A stretch of 27,936 nt of DNA, taken from positions 1 through 27,936 of the IMG/VR virus record IMGVR_UViG_3300031565_000281, one strand, 5' to 3'. This DNA comes from a virus. Position 1 is the first letter of the stretch; every line of letters starts with the position of its first letter. Under the pieces are notes generated by a model, which saw only the letters and a list, made by a program, of their open reading frames with translations, did not search any database and was not told the DNA's origin. Shown here piece after piece: positions 7,587 through 14,977 of the stretch. The position numbers and the translations under genes were made by a program.

Positions 7587-10500
7587 TAGCGCTCGCCCGT
7601 CGTCAAGAAGGTTTCAGGGGCCTTCTCAATCATGCTGACTCGACCCAACGCAGCTACCTGCTGCCCGCTCAACGGGATGTCCCGTGCCGGCGGGACGCCG
7701 GTCAACGCATCGTAAGTGAGGAGAAGCTCACGGCCAGCAGAGATTGGGGCGCCTGCAAGTTGCGCGATGAAGCGCCCGCGTAGGTGGTCCAACCTGTTGG
7801 CTGGGAACGGGTTGGCGGCTTGACCCCAGAGGCGCCCGTTGTTGTCGGCGAACAGGAACTTGTCAAGGCCAGGCCCTCCGGGGCTCTTGACCCGGAACAC
7901 CCACCCCGAATACATGAACGTCCCTACGCTGGTGACCCACACGTCGAAGTCGCGCGTCGTGCCGGCGGCGGGGGCGACTGCGAACGTGACCGTCCCGTTC
8001 GCGGTCAAGTTGATGCCGGACGGCGAGTAAAGCAGGTTGTTGACGCCCTCGGAATCGATGGTGTTTCCGTCGATTCCGCCCTGCCAGTTGTCGTAGGCGT
8101 CCTCGAACGTCACGCCAGCGGTAGACAGGTCAGAGAACTGGCACCGAGTACGACCCTCCCCACCGTCTGCCGTGCGCGAGAGGTTGACAGGGCTGCCGCC
8201 ACCGCTTGGCGCAGTGAACACGTCAAAGGCAAAGGTCCGCAGCACACCATCCGGCGCCGCGCGCAAGTAACCGAAGCGCTGAAGCGGATACCCCCCAAAC
8301 GTGAACGGGGGCGGGTCTGTGTTCCAGGTGAAGGTGACACGGCCCGAGTCGTAGTTGACTAAACCGCCGGCCGCCACGTCGCCGACCATGTTCCCGGCAC
8401 CATCATCCTGCGCAGTTATCTCGACCCCGCCAGGCTGCGCCCCGTCGACCGAAAACCCACCCCAGAAGAACACGCGTCCCGGTACGAGCGGCAGAAACTC
8501 GGTAGGCAAGAGAACGTCGACAGTCCGCGTCACCCACGCGGCAGTCACCACGGCCGTTGCCAGCGGATTGACTAGGAAAGTGAAATTGATGGCGCCCGTG
8601 GAGTACCCCACCGTTCCGACTGGCGTGGCCCCGTCCAGCAGAACACCTACACCATTGTCGGAGATGATCTGCCCAGACACCGGCTCCGAGACGACGAGAG
8701 AACCAGGGATGATTCCAACAGGGAGCGCGCCGATGTACTGCGCCGACGCGCCGACGCGGAAGGCGTCGACCACCTTGACCTGATCGCTTGACCAGATGCC
8801 GCGTGGGGCACGCTTGAGGACGGGGAAGTAGGTGGTCGCGCCATCAACCTCCTGAACCGATCCGTCACTACCACCAAGGTTCTCGACCGTCGAGAAGAAG
8901 GTCTGGAGCTTCGCCTCCGCCGTGATGACGCGCCCGTTCGGCGGCGGTGTAGCAAACGTGACCGTGAACTCCCCGTTGCTGTAATCAACGACGTTCGTGC
9001 CGCTGATGTCGATGTCGCCCACAAACCCGCTGGCACCATCATCAACCATCTGCTGGACACCATCCGTCACGGCGACAGACTTGAAGACTACGGTCGTTCC
9101 TTCATCGAGCGTGAAGTTGCCAGAGAAGGCGGCGGTAACGCCATCTCCGCTCCCCAGCGTGAGTTGAGCCAGGCGCGCCCCGATCAGATCCTCGATCTCT
9201 GCGCGGGCGACCCCAGGCGTGTCTTCGATGGACGCGTAGAGGTTGCTTATCGACAGGTCCACGCCAGGCAGGACGAACGAGGAGTCGAAGAACCTCTGAA
9301 CGCTGGTCAGGACCGCATCAAACACAGCCTGCCGCACGTAGCCGCGCTCAAGCTCGACGAGCAGGTCCATGTCGATGAGGACCACTTCGCCGTCTTTCAT
9401 CTCGACGACCGTCGTGATGGTCCGCCGCGAATCGAGGTCACGCTTGATGCCCAGCTTGAGTGGCGTCCCTGCGGTAGACAGGCGACCGTTCTGGTCGCGC
9501 CCCCAGACAGCTACGCAGACCGTGTTCAACTCAGGGCTGTTCTGCTTCAGGAAAGCGTTGGCGTGCGAGGGGGCTCCGAACACAGGATCGACATAGGTCG
9601 CCGCGTAGGTGGTGAACCCTTCCTTAGTGACCGCGCGGCGGTTGTTCTTGGCGAACTTGGGCGCGAAGTAACGCGCATGATCTACGGTTTCCGGCGGCTC
9701 ACCACCAGAGCCAGGCTCACTGTTCCTGAGACGTACTGGCGTTCGCGCGCCGCTAGGGCGAACGCCCTGAATCGTCATGTCGATGGTGCCGGCAGGGATG
9801 TTGCCGCGTACTCCTCCGCCAATACGGTAGGTCGCGTCTATCTGCGACCCTGCGGGTGGGATGACGCCAAACACACCATCCCCGAACAGGAGGCGCCCGC
9901 GGTTCTCAGCATCGAGGATCAACTGATACCGCTTTTGCGCGCCCGCGATGAGGTACAAGACCTGAACAGTGTCGCCGTTTCCAGGCGCCGATCCGGCCGG
10001 CCCATTACCGAACAGAAGCGTAGTCAGACCGTCGGGGTCTTGGTCGATCACATACTCGCGCGGGCCTCCGGTAAACGCGGCGACCTGCAACCACCGTTGC
10101 GCGGCATCGCTGGCCGAGCCAAGCGGCACAACCATCACGATGACGCCGTCCTCATCCTCAACGCCTACGACCGCGTTGAGCAAAGACAGCGTGTACGACT
10201 GGCCGTTCAACCCCGTCCCGATGAACGTGTCACGACCTAGCTGATCGCCCTCGATGAATACCAGGCTGTCAACCTGCTCCCACTCCGCACCCGCTACAAG
10301 AACCACCAGGCTGCCGTCGATGACGCTCGGCTGGCTGAGGTCGAACGGCTGAAATTCGCTGCCATCGGAGAAGAACGAATCCCGAACGGTAGCTCCTTCG
10401 GACACGACCAGGAGGTCATCCGTCGTGCCATCCGGGAACGTGGCCACGCCGGCTGGGATGGTGAAGTCCTCGACCACCTCGAACGTCAGTTCTCCTACAG

Positions 10501-10858
10501 CGATCTGAGTGCCGGCCTTGATGGTGATCGGCACAGGTTGCGGCGGTGTGGGTGTGGCTTGCACGGCAACCGACGCCGACGTTGCAGGCCGCATGGTGTA
10601 GCCCTGCGCGCGTGTGAGAACGCGCATCGACTCGGTCGTGTCGGCCAAGATGAGCAGGCCGTTCAGGCGGCGCCTGTCGTAGTAGTGCGCGTTCTGCTCG
10701 TGAAACCAAGCCAGCACATCGATGACTGCCGGACCAATCCCGGCGCGGATGAAATCGTTGTACTCATAGTCGCCAAGGCGCAGCTTGGCCAGGTCCAGCC
10801 CACGCTGACGTATCACGTCGAACGTGCGGGCGAGATAGTCGATTGCCGGAGACGCCAT
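7586..10858 (-). CDS. Baseplate J-like wedge protein (gp6/gpJ family), large form
   Basis: A 1090-aa protein with perfect AGGAGG before the ATG and a TAG stop. The N-terminus (DYLARTFDVIRQRGLDLAKLRLGDYEYNDF...VLAWFHEQNAHYYDRRRLN) is typical of baseplate J/gp6 openings. Residues 321-357 carry the family beta core (GRLLFGDGVFGVIPPAG...DATYRIGGGVRGN). Residues ~380-425 (EPGSGGEPPETVDHARYFAPKFAKNNRRAVT) match the conserved J segment. Residues 586-857 contain three copies of the shared beta domain, and ~860-1090 forms another beta-rich region. P2 gpJ is ~300 aa and T4 gp6 ~660, so this is enlarged, mainly at the C-terminus. The family forms the inner baseplate ring that triggers sheath contraction. 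Confidence 0.85.
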   Translation of the reverse strand: MASPAIDYLARTFDVIRQRGLDLAKLRLGDYEYNDFIRAGIGPAVIDVLAWFHEQNAHYYDRRRLNGLLILADTTESMRVLTRAQGYTMRPATSASVAVQATPTPPQPVPITIKAGTQIAVGELTFEVVEDFTIPAGVATFPDGTTDDLLVVSEGATVRDSFFSDGSEFQPFDLSQPSVIDGSLVVLVAGAEWEQVDSLVFIEGDQLGRDTFIGTGLNGQSYTLSLLNAVVGVEDEDGVIVMVVPLGSASDAAQRWLQVAAFTGGPREYVIDQDPDGLTTLLFGNGPAGSAPGNGDTVQVLYLIAGAQKRYQLILDAENRGRLLFGDGVFGVIPPAGSQIDATYRIGGGVRGNIPAGTIDMTIQGVRPSGARTPVRLRNSEPGSGGEPPETVDHARYFAPKFAKNNRRAVTKEGFTTYAATYVDPVFGAPSHANAFLKQNSPELNTVCVAVWGRDQNGRLSTAGTPLKLGIKRDLDSRRTITTVVEMKDGEVVLIDMDLLVELERGYVRQAVFDAVLTSVQRFFDSSFVLPGVDLSISNLYASIEDTPGVARAEIEDLIGARLAQLTLGSGDGVTAAFSGNFTLDEGTTVVFKSVAVTDGVQQMVDDGASGFVGDIDISGTNVVDYSNGEFTVTFATPPPNGRVITAEAKLQTFFSTVENLGGSDGSVQEVDGATTYFPVLKRAPRGIWSSDQVKVVDAFRVGASAQYIGALPVGIIPGSLVVSEPVSGQIISDNGVGVLLDGATPVGTVGYSTGAINFTFLVNPLATAVVTAAWVTRTVDVLLPTEFLPLVPGRVFFWGGFSVDGAQPGGVEITAQDDGAGNMVGDVAAGGLVNYDSGRVTFTWNTDPPPFTFGGYPLQRFGYLRAAPDGVLRTFAFDVFTAPSGGGSPVNLSRTADGGEGRTRCQFSDLSTAGVTFEDAYDNWQGGIDGNTIDSEGVNNLLYSPSGINLTANGTVTFAVAPAAGTTRDFDVWVTSVGTFMYSGWVFRVKSPGGPGLDKFLFADNNGRLWGQAANPFPANRLDHLRGRFIAQLAGAPISAGRELLLTYDALTGVPPARDIPLSGQQVAALGRVSMIEKAPETFLTTGER
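8288..9103 (-). repeat. Three shared tail beta domains in baseplate J
   Basis: The copies are residues 586-650 (9103-8909), 718-776 (8707-8531) and 793-857 (8482-8288). Each has a strand opening near E/P-G-x-(V/L), a D-(D/N)-G-x-(G/S) turn, then N/G-x-x-Y-(S/D)-x-G. Copy one is preceded by G-D-G-V-T-A-A-F-S-G, a lead-in also seen near residue 690 of the sheath. Confidence 0.7.
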
Positions 10859-10866
10859 CGTTCCTC

Positions 10867-11358
10867 CTACGTTGACGAGGTCAGCCTGTACCCGATAGGA
10901 CCGCTGAACACCTGCCCGCCAGGATCGCCCACGATAGCCCAGGACACCTGCACGTTGACGCGATAGGGGTCGATCAGTTCGTCGAAGTCCGTCCTAACCG
11001 ACATGACGTTGACCCGCGGCTCGTGCTCTCCAAGATCCTTGATGACGTAGTGGCGGATGAGTGCTCGCGTCACTTCGTCGTTCGGCTCAAACACGAGGTT
11101 GGGAACCTCGCTGCCAAAATCCGGCGCCCATGGAAGCGTGCGCTTAGGTGTGGTCAGGATGTTCACCATCGACGTGAACAGCACCTCGATGTCCGTCTTA
11201 GGGCCCATCACACCGAAGATGGTATGTCGAAACGGGTAGGCAGGGCCTGTGAACCTGCCGATGCGAACGCGCTCAGTGGCGCGCGTTACACGCGCCCCCC
11301 TAGCGCGCGCAGCGCGCAGCGTCTCCCTAGCCAGCCCTGTCTGTGAGGTAGTAGCCAC
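10867..11358 (-). CDS. gp25-like baseplate wedge protein (gpW family)
   Basis: A 163-aa protein starting at GTG with GAGGAAG just upstream, ending in TAG. Residues ~60-125 match the gp25/gpW lysozyme-like wedge family: an N-terminal helix (EVLFTSMVNILTTPKRTLPW), a PDFGSEVPNLVFEPND segment with a following helix, and the family EPR tripeptide (GEHEPRVNV) before the final strands. T4 gp25 is 132 aa; here an Arg-rich N-terminal extension of ~35 residues (ARETLRAARARGARVTRATERV) precedes the core. The protein clamps sheath start to baseplate wedge. Its place between spike and J is the P2 V-W-J order. Confidence 0.87.
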   Translation of the reverse strand: MATTSQTGLARETLRAARARGARVTRATERVRIGRFTGPAYPFRHTIFGVMGPKTDIEVLFTSMVNILTTPKRTLPWAPDFGSEVPNLVFEPNDEVTRALIRHYVIKDLGEHEPRVNVMSVRTDFDELIDPYRVNVQVSWAIVGDPGGQVFSGPIGYRLTSST

Positions 11359-11364
11359 GCTTCC

Positions 11365-12534
11365 TCAGTCAGCCCTTACGTTGTTGGTGACCATCGTGTT
11401 CACGTCCAACGACACGTTGCCGGGCGGGACGCTCGTCAAGCCGCCGGCCCGTGGCGGCGACCCCGCCTGCGACGTGACCTGTAGTGTAGACGTACCCGTC
11501 GTCGCACCAGTTTCCGGATGCTGATGATTCTCCAGGACGAACAGCATGTCTTGCAGCAGGATCATCACCTGCTCGTGTGCCAGCCTGTACTTTAGGGCCG
11601 CTGCTGTTCCGAGAAGAATCGGCACTCCGGTCGTCACGAGAGCTACCGCGGCACCTGTGATCGTCACGCCAAGGGCTGTAAGCGCAAACAGCCCAGCGAT
11701 GGTGTAAGTGAGGGCCCCAGCAAAGATGTAGGTGGCTGCCCCGGCGAAGTTGCTGGTCAACGTACCGCCCCCAACCATCGAGGTCGGGGCTGCCCCAGTG
11801 CTTGTGAGCGATATGCCAAGGGCAGTGACGGCGGCAGCACCCGCAGCCACGGCTACGATCCCGCCGCCCGCTGTGGCGTTGATATTCCCGGGTGTGGTCA
11901 CGTTGATGTTCCCGGGTGGCGCGTCAAGCATCTCGATGGCTTGCGTAGGCGTCTTGATGCGCACGAACTCAGCGCCCGGCGCTAACTCGTCCAACACCAC
12001 CTCGCGCTGACCAGGCGTGCTGATCTCCGCGCGCTTGTTCGTGTCGTCGAGCAACGCCTGAAAGCCATCTGCCGTCCGAACACGAATGTAGGACTGCCCC
12101 GACTTCCACCGCATCTCGAACAGGTGCCCATTGGTCGTCCTGATAAGCCGCGTCTGCGGATCGGGGGCGTACGACGACACGAACTCGTCAGGCACATCGC
12201 CAGATCCGTAGAACCCACCGAACCACACCGGGTACTCAGGGTCGCCGCCCCAGAACATGACCCAGACTCCCGCGCCAAGTGGAGGCGCCCAGGGTGCGCC
12301 GCTCTTACTCCCGGTGGTTGAGAACGCCGGGCGCGCCCAAGGCAGGTCATCATCCTCGATCTTCTCCGACTCCACGGCAGCGCCGTAGAGTTGATCGACG
12401 CGCACCCTGACCTTGCCCTCCTTGTCGGGATCCTCTGCGCTAACGACAGTCCCTGGGTAACACCCAGGAACCGGGCCGTCCCAGCTACGGGTTGCACGCG
12501 GCTCTTGCAGGGCTAGTGGGAGTGACGGCGTCAC
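11365..12534 (-). CDS. Baseplate spike protein, gpV/gp5 OB-fold type
   Basis: A 389-aa protein starting at GTG, overlapping the hub stop (GTGA), with GAGGAG upstream. Residues ~24-115 are the N-terminal OB fold: YPGTVVSAEDPDKEGKVRVRV, an acidic loop, DLPWARPA, then GAGVWVMFWGGDPEYPVWFGGFYG. Residues ~205-315 are a low-complexity Gly/Ala/Thr repeat (PGNINVTTPGNINATAGG) consistent with a triple-stranded beta-helix needle. Residues 337-339 are H-Q-H followed by Pro; an HxH motif binds iron at the tip of the P2 gpV and phi92 gp138 spikes. Here ~50 residues follow it, so it is not at the extreme end. No T4-type lysozyme domain is visible. It caps the hub and pierces the membrane. Confidence 0.85.
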   Translation of the reverse strand: MTPSLPLALQEPRATRSWDGPVPGCYPGTVVSAEDPDKEGKVRVRVDQLYGAAVESEKIEDDDLPWARPAFSTTGSKSGAPWAPPLGAGVWVMFWGGDPEYPVWFGGFYGSGDVPDEFVSSYAPDPQTRLIRTTNGHLFEMRWKSGQSYIRVRTADGFQALLDDTNKRAEISTPGQREVVLDELAPGAEFVRIKTPTQAIEMLDAPPGNINVTTPGNINATAGGGIVAVAAGAAAVTALGISLTSTGAAPTSMVGGGTLTSNFAGAATYIFAGALTYTIAGLFALTALGVTITGAAVALVTTGVPILLGTAAALKYRLAHEQVMILLQDMLFVLENHQHPETGATTGTSTLQVTSQAGSPPRAGGLTSVPPGNVSLDVNTMVTNNVRAD

Positions 12535-13736
12535 ACCAACTCCTCGACCTTGATGACAGCCGTCTGCGTGGCCGCTGAATCGCCGCGGAACCTGTCGCGC
12601 GTCCGCACGTTGTCGGCCACCGCCCCGGTCGGTTGGTCCTCGCCTTCCCAGGCTTCACGCCTGAATCCAACAGCGGTCGTGCTCAACGTCCCGGCCTTGT
12701 AGTGATGCACGACCTCAAGGAGCAAGTACCTCCCCTGGAACACGGACTGCCGATTAGGGTCATCCGCAGCGACAATCTCGATGACCGCGTTGGGGCGCAG
12801 CACCACGTCGGGGCGCGTGTTGACGCGCAGCGAGAAATACCGCGGGCCCAGGTCTCCCCACAAGCTCCTGGTGGTTTCCTCTACAACAGCCTGGTCATCC
12901 TCGATGACTGGCATGGACCGAAGGCCGTCAGCTTGCCGACGCGGCACCCGCTTAGACAGCGCTTGATGCGCGCTGGCCGCCGCCGCGTCAACGTCGAACA
13001 CGATGCCGGCCTTCGCGCCATAATCGAATCCAACGCCACGCAACGTGGCTCCGCCAAGCCGGTCGACCTGCCTCCCGTGGTACTGAACAACGTAGTCGTT
13101 CAGGCGGTTCTCGATGGACAGCGTGTCATGCCTCCGTACAGACGACGCCTGAGACTGGACAGACACGAGTCGGAGCGTGCCCTCATCCATGTAGAGGAAC
13201 AAGTCGCCGCGACCATCTTGCGTGGCGGCTGCGCGGGTTAGACGGCGAAGAAAACTCCAGTCGTCCTCCCGAAGCTGTCGGCGCGTGCGCGTCCCTTTGG
13301 TTATCACGGCGTCGACGGTCAAGCCGTGGTCTCCAGCTACACGCGCCACAACGTCCGACACTTTGGCGTCTTTGAACGCGCGCAGCCTGGATCGCTGCAT
13401 CAGGTCAAGGCGTTTGTCGGCGCCGTGTACTTCGCATCGCATCGTGGGCTCAGCCGAAAACTTGGCTTTCGACCAGTCCGTGTAGGCGCGGCGCCATTCT
13501 GTCGTGCTCTCAACGCCTTGCTCTTGTTGCTTGAGTCGAAACCGAACCTCGGGCTTCTCTCGCCCAAGCATCAGGTTCCACCACTCGGTCCAGTAGTTCG
13601 TCTTGAGCTTGAGCGCCCAAGTGAAGCCACCACGCAGCAAGCTGTCAGTCCAGACGAACTCATCTAGCAGCGGGGTGATCTCGCGCGCCTCGTTGTTGAT
13701 GCGGATCTCAATTCCGACCGTTCCGGTGAGCGACAT
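12531..13736 (-). CDS. Baseplate hub protein (gp27 / gpD-like)
   Basis: A 401-aa protein whose ATG follows the LysM gene stop directly (TAGATG). The first ~110 residues form a tube-like domain (GTVGIEIRINNEAREITPLL, then a Trp-rich segment NYWTEWWNLML). Residues 159-190 (DWSFLRRLTRAAATQDGRGDLFLYMDEGTLRL) carry the D-W-x-F-L-x-R-L signature of the gp27/gpD/VgrG hub fold. It forms the trimeric hub linking the tail tube to the spike encoded immediately downstream. Confidence 0.82.
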   Translation of the reverse strand: MSLTGTVGIEIRINNEAREITPLLDEFVWTDSLLRGGFTWALKLKTNYWTEWWNLMLGREKPEVRFRLKQQEQGVESTTEWRRAYTDWSKAKFSAEPTMRCEVHGADKRLDLMQRSRLRAFKDAKVSDVVARVAGDHGLTVDAVITKGTRTRRQLREDDWSFLRRLTRAAATQDGRGDLFLYMDEGTLRLVSVQSQASSVRRHDTLSIENRLNDYVVQYHGRQVDRLGGATLRGVGFDYGAKAGIVFDVDAAAASAHQALSKRVPRRQADGLRSMPVIEDDQAVVEETTRSLWGDLGPRYFSLRVNTRPDVVLRPNAVIEIVAADDPNRQSVFQGRYLLLEVVHHYKAGTLSTTAVGFRREAWEGEDQPTGAVADNVRTRDRFRGDSAATQTAVIKVEELV

Positions 13737-14078
13737 CTACACAGCCCTCACACGCCCGCCAGCGGCCTGGAGCGCCGACCTGACGCCGTCGGGGTTGGGG
13801 ATGATGAGCGTCATACCGGCGATGACCTGTTCGTGCGGAAGGTCGATCTTGTTGGCGTGCGCGATGATCCTCCACAAGCGGCGGTCGCCGTAGAACTCGT
13901 CGGCTATCAGGTCGAGATGACCCTGCATCCCTTGCGGGACGGTGTACTCCTCCTCACTGCCGTCAAGCTCAGGGGTGACGGGGTTCCACAGCCCGAAGAA
14001 GGTTCGTCCAGCCTTGATGAAGATGGATGTCTGCTTGTAGGGATTGGTGAACTCAAGCTCGACCTCAGACGACGCCAT
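13737..14078 (-). CDS. LysM-domain baseplate protein (gpX / gp53-like)
   Basis: A 113-aa protein with ATG 2 nt after the TAG of the preceding frame. Residues ~45-95 are a LysM domain: YTVPQGMQGHLDLIADEFYGDRRLWRIIAHANKI, then GMTLIIPNP. The N-terminal ~40 residues are beta-rich (FTNPYKQTSIFIKAGRTFFGLWNP). In contractile systems short LysM proteins between tape measure and hub bind the tube-hub junction inside the baseplate (P2 gpX, T4 gp53 C-terminus), not peptidoglycan. The neighbours, a tube-initiator-like gene before it and the hub after it, support that role. Confidence 0.8.
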   Translation of the reverse strand: MASSEVELEFTNPYKQTSIFIKAGRTFFGLWNPVTPELDGSEEEYTVPQGMQGHLDLIADEFYGDRRLWRIIAHANKIDLPHEQVIAGMTLIIPNPDGVRSALQAAGGRVRAV

Positions 14079-14080
14079 GG

Positions 14081-14557
14081 CTAAAGCACCCGCGGCAAGC
14101 CGGGCGGCAGGCCCTTGGCAGCATTTGCCATATCTACGAGCGCTTGCGCCTTGATGGCTGCGTCAGTCTCCACTTGGGTACGGTTGAGCGCAGAAAGCGC
14201 CACACGGTTACGCGTCGTCTCCAGCGCCCTCTCTGCGTTCGCGTTGAGCGCGACCGTGCCAGACACATTCACGGGCGACTGCTCGGACCCGCCAGCGCTA
14301 TTGCGAATCGACTGCCACGTAGGGTAGTCAGCATCAAGCCGCTGAATGCTCATCGTGACCGCGCAGGCATACGGCCGCATCGTTTCAGGATGATAGGGCG
14401 GCTTCCACCTCAGAGAGATGTTGGCAAGGTAGCCGCGAATGATGAGGAAACTGCCGAATACGACCAGGAAGATCGGCGGGTCGTTTCGCACCTGCGAGCG
14501 GAGCGCCTTTTGAGTCGTGGCGCTAGGTGCGAACCCAGTCGTGGTTGCGCGCTGAAT
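14081..14557 (-). CDS. Tube-initiator-like protein, C-terminal half after in-frame TAG
   Basis: This is the in-frame continuation of the gene above a TAG at 14558-14560. The only standard start is a GTG at 14491 with no Shine-Dalgarno, giving 136 aa. The frame itself is open from the codon after the TAG. Residues RNDPPIFLVVFGSFLIIRGY followed by LANISLRW match the second half of the CIS tube/tube-initiator domain, where a 'PP...f.wGs..f.G.l..l' strand pair follows a DV...L helix. The remainder (ALETTRNRVALSALNRTQVET...) is helical. It ends in TAG two nt before the LysM gene. Most likely it is not a separate gene. Confidence 0.6.
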   Translation of the reverse strand: MQRATTTGFAPSATTQKALRSQVRNDPPIFLVVFGSFLIIRGYLANISLRWKPPYHPETMRPYACAVTMSIQRLDADYPTWQSIRNSAGGSEQSPVNVSGTVALNANAERALETTRNRVALSALNRTQVETDAAIKAQALVDMANAAKGLPPGLPRVL

Positions 14558-14560
14558 CTA
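14558..14560 (-). other. In-frame amber (TAG) codon inside tube-initiator gene
   Basis: The codons read GCG GAT CGG TAG ATT CAG CGC and the same frame stays open for 158 further codons to another TAG at 14081-14083. A single-base change from CAG, TGG, AAG, GAG, TAC or TAT would create it. About nine other genes in the window end in TAG at sensible positions, so TAG is a working stop here. Confidence 0.8.
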
Positions 14561-14977
14561 CCGATCCGCAAAAGCTCCCGCCGTCCTACGCAACGGGAAC
14601 CCAAGCGCCTCAAACCAGCGGATGCGCCGCTCCATGTCGACCAGGATGCCTTCAACGTCCGACGCCTTAATGTTCCTGGGATCGGCTCCAGCCGGAAGCA
14701 CGCCATCGGCCTGAAAGTTGAGGGTGAGGTTCATCGCGGACCAGTTGCCCCCGCGGTAGGCAGCGTACCCCGGTTGGGGCATTCGCTCCTTGGCGTACTC
14801 CTGGTACCCCGTGACGCCGTATGCCTCCTCGATCTCTTGCTCAAAGGACTGGAACGCCATCCGCCCGTCTACGCCAGTCGGCTGATCCTCCAACACGATG
14901 GCGCAGTTGGCCGTGTTGCGTGGGCCCATGCGGGCGCCTGGTGCGATGGCACGGCTTGTCTGACCGGCAACAGGCAT
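14558..14977 (-). CDS. Tube-initiator-like protein (CIS tube domain), N-terminal half
   Basis: A 139-aa frame whose ATG overlaps the tape measure stop (TGATG). It includes AFQSFEQEIEEAYGVTGYQEY, AYRGGNWSAMNLTLNFQADG and ASDVEGILVDMERRIRWFEALGFPLRR. The 'GG....l.l.l.F' strand followed by a D-V-x-x helix is the first half of the CIS tube domain (Afp7/PVC7-type, gp54-like tube initiator). The family usually continues with a second strand set, which here lies in the same frame after a TAG. Joined, the gene would be 298 sense codons plus the TAG. Position between tape measure and LysM protein suits a tube initiator. Confidence 0.6.
   Translation of the reverse strand: MPVAGQTSRAIAPGARMGPRNTANCAIVLEDQPTGVDGRMAFQSFEQEIEEAYGVTGYQEYAKERMPQPGYAAYRGGNWSAMNLTLNFQADGVLPAGADPRNIKASDVEGILVDMERRIRWFEALGFPLRRTAGAFADR

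Noticed and set aside
9164-10240. 358-aa plus-strand frame opposite baseplate J
   Set aside because: Antisense to a recognised baseplate J domain; Arg-rich composition with no domain pattern.
14558-14560. Genome-wide TAG reassignment (genetic code 15) as the explanation of the internal TAG
   Set aside because: TAG ends many other genes here at natural places (for example the sheath, followed by a ribosome site and next ATG within 30 nt; LysM followed at once by ATG), so it is a normal stop in this phage.
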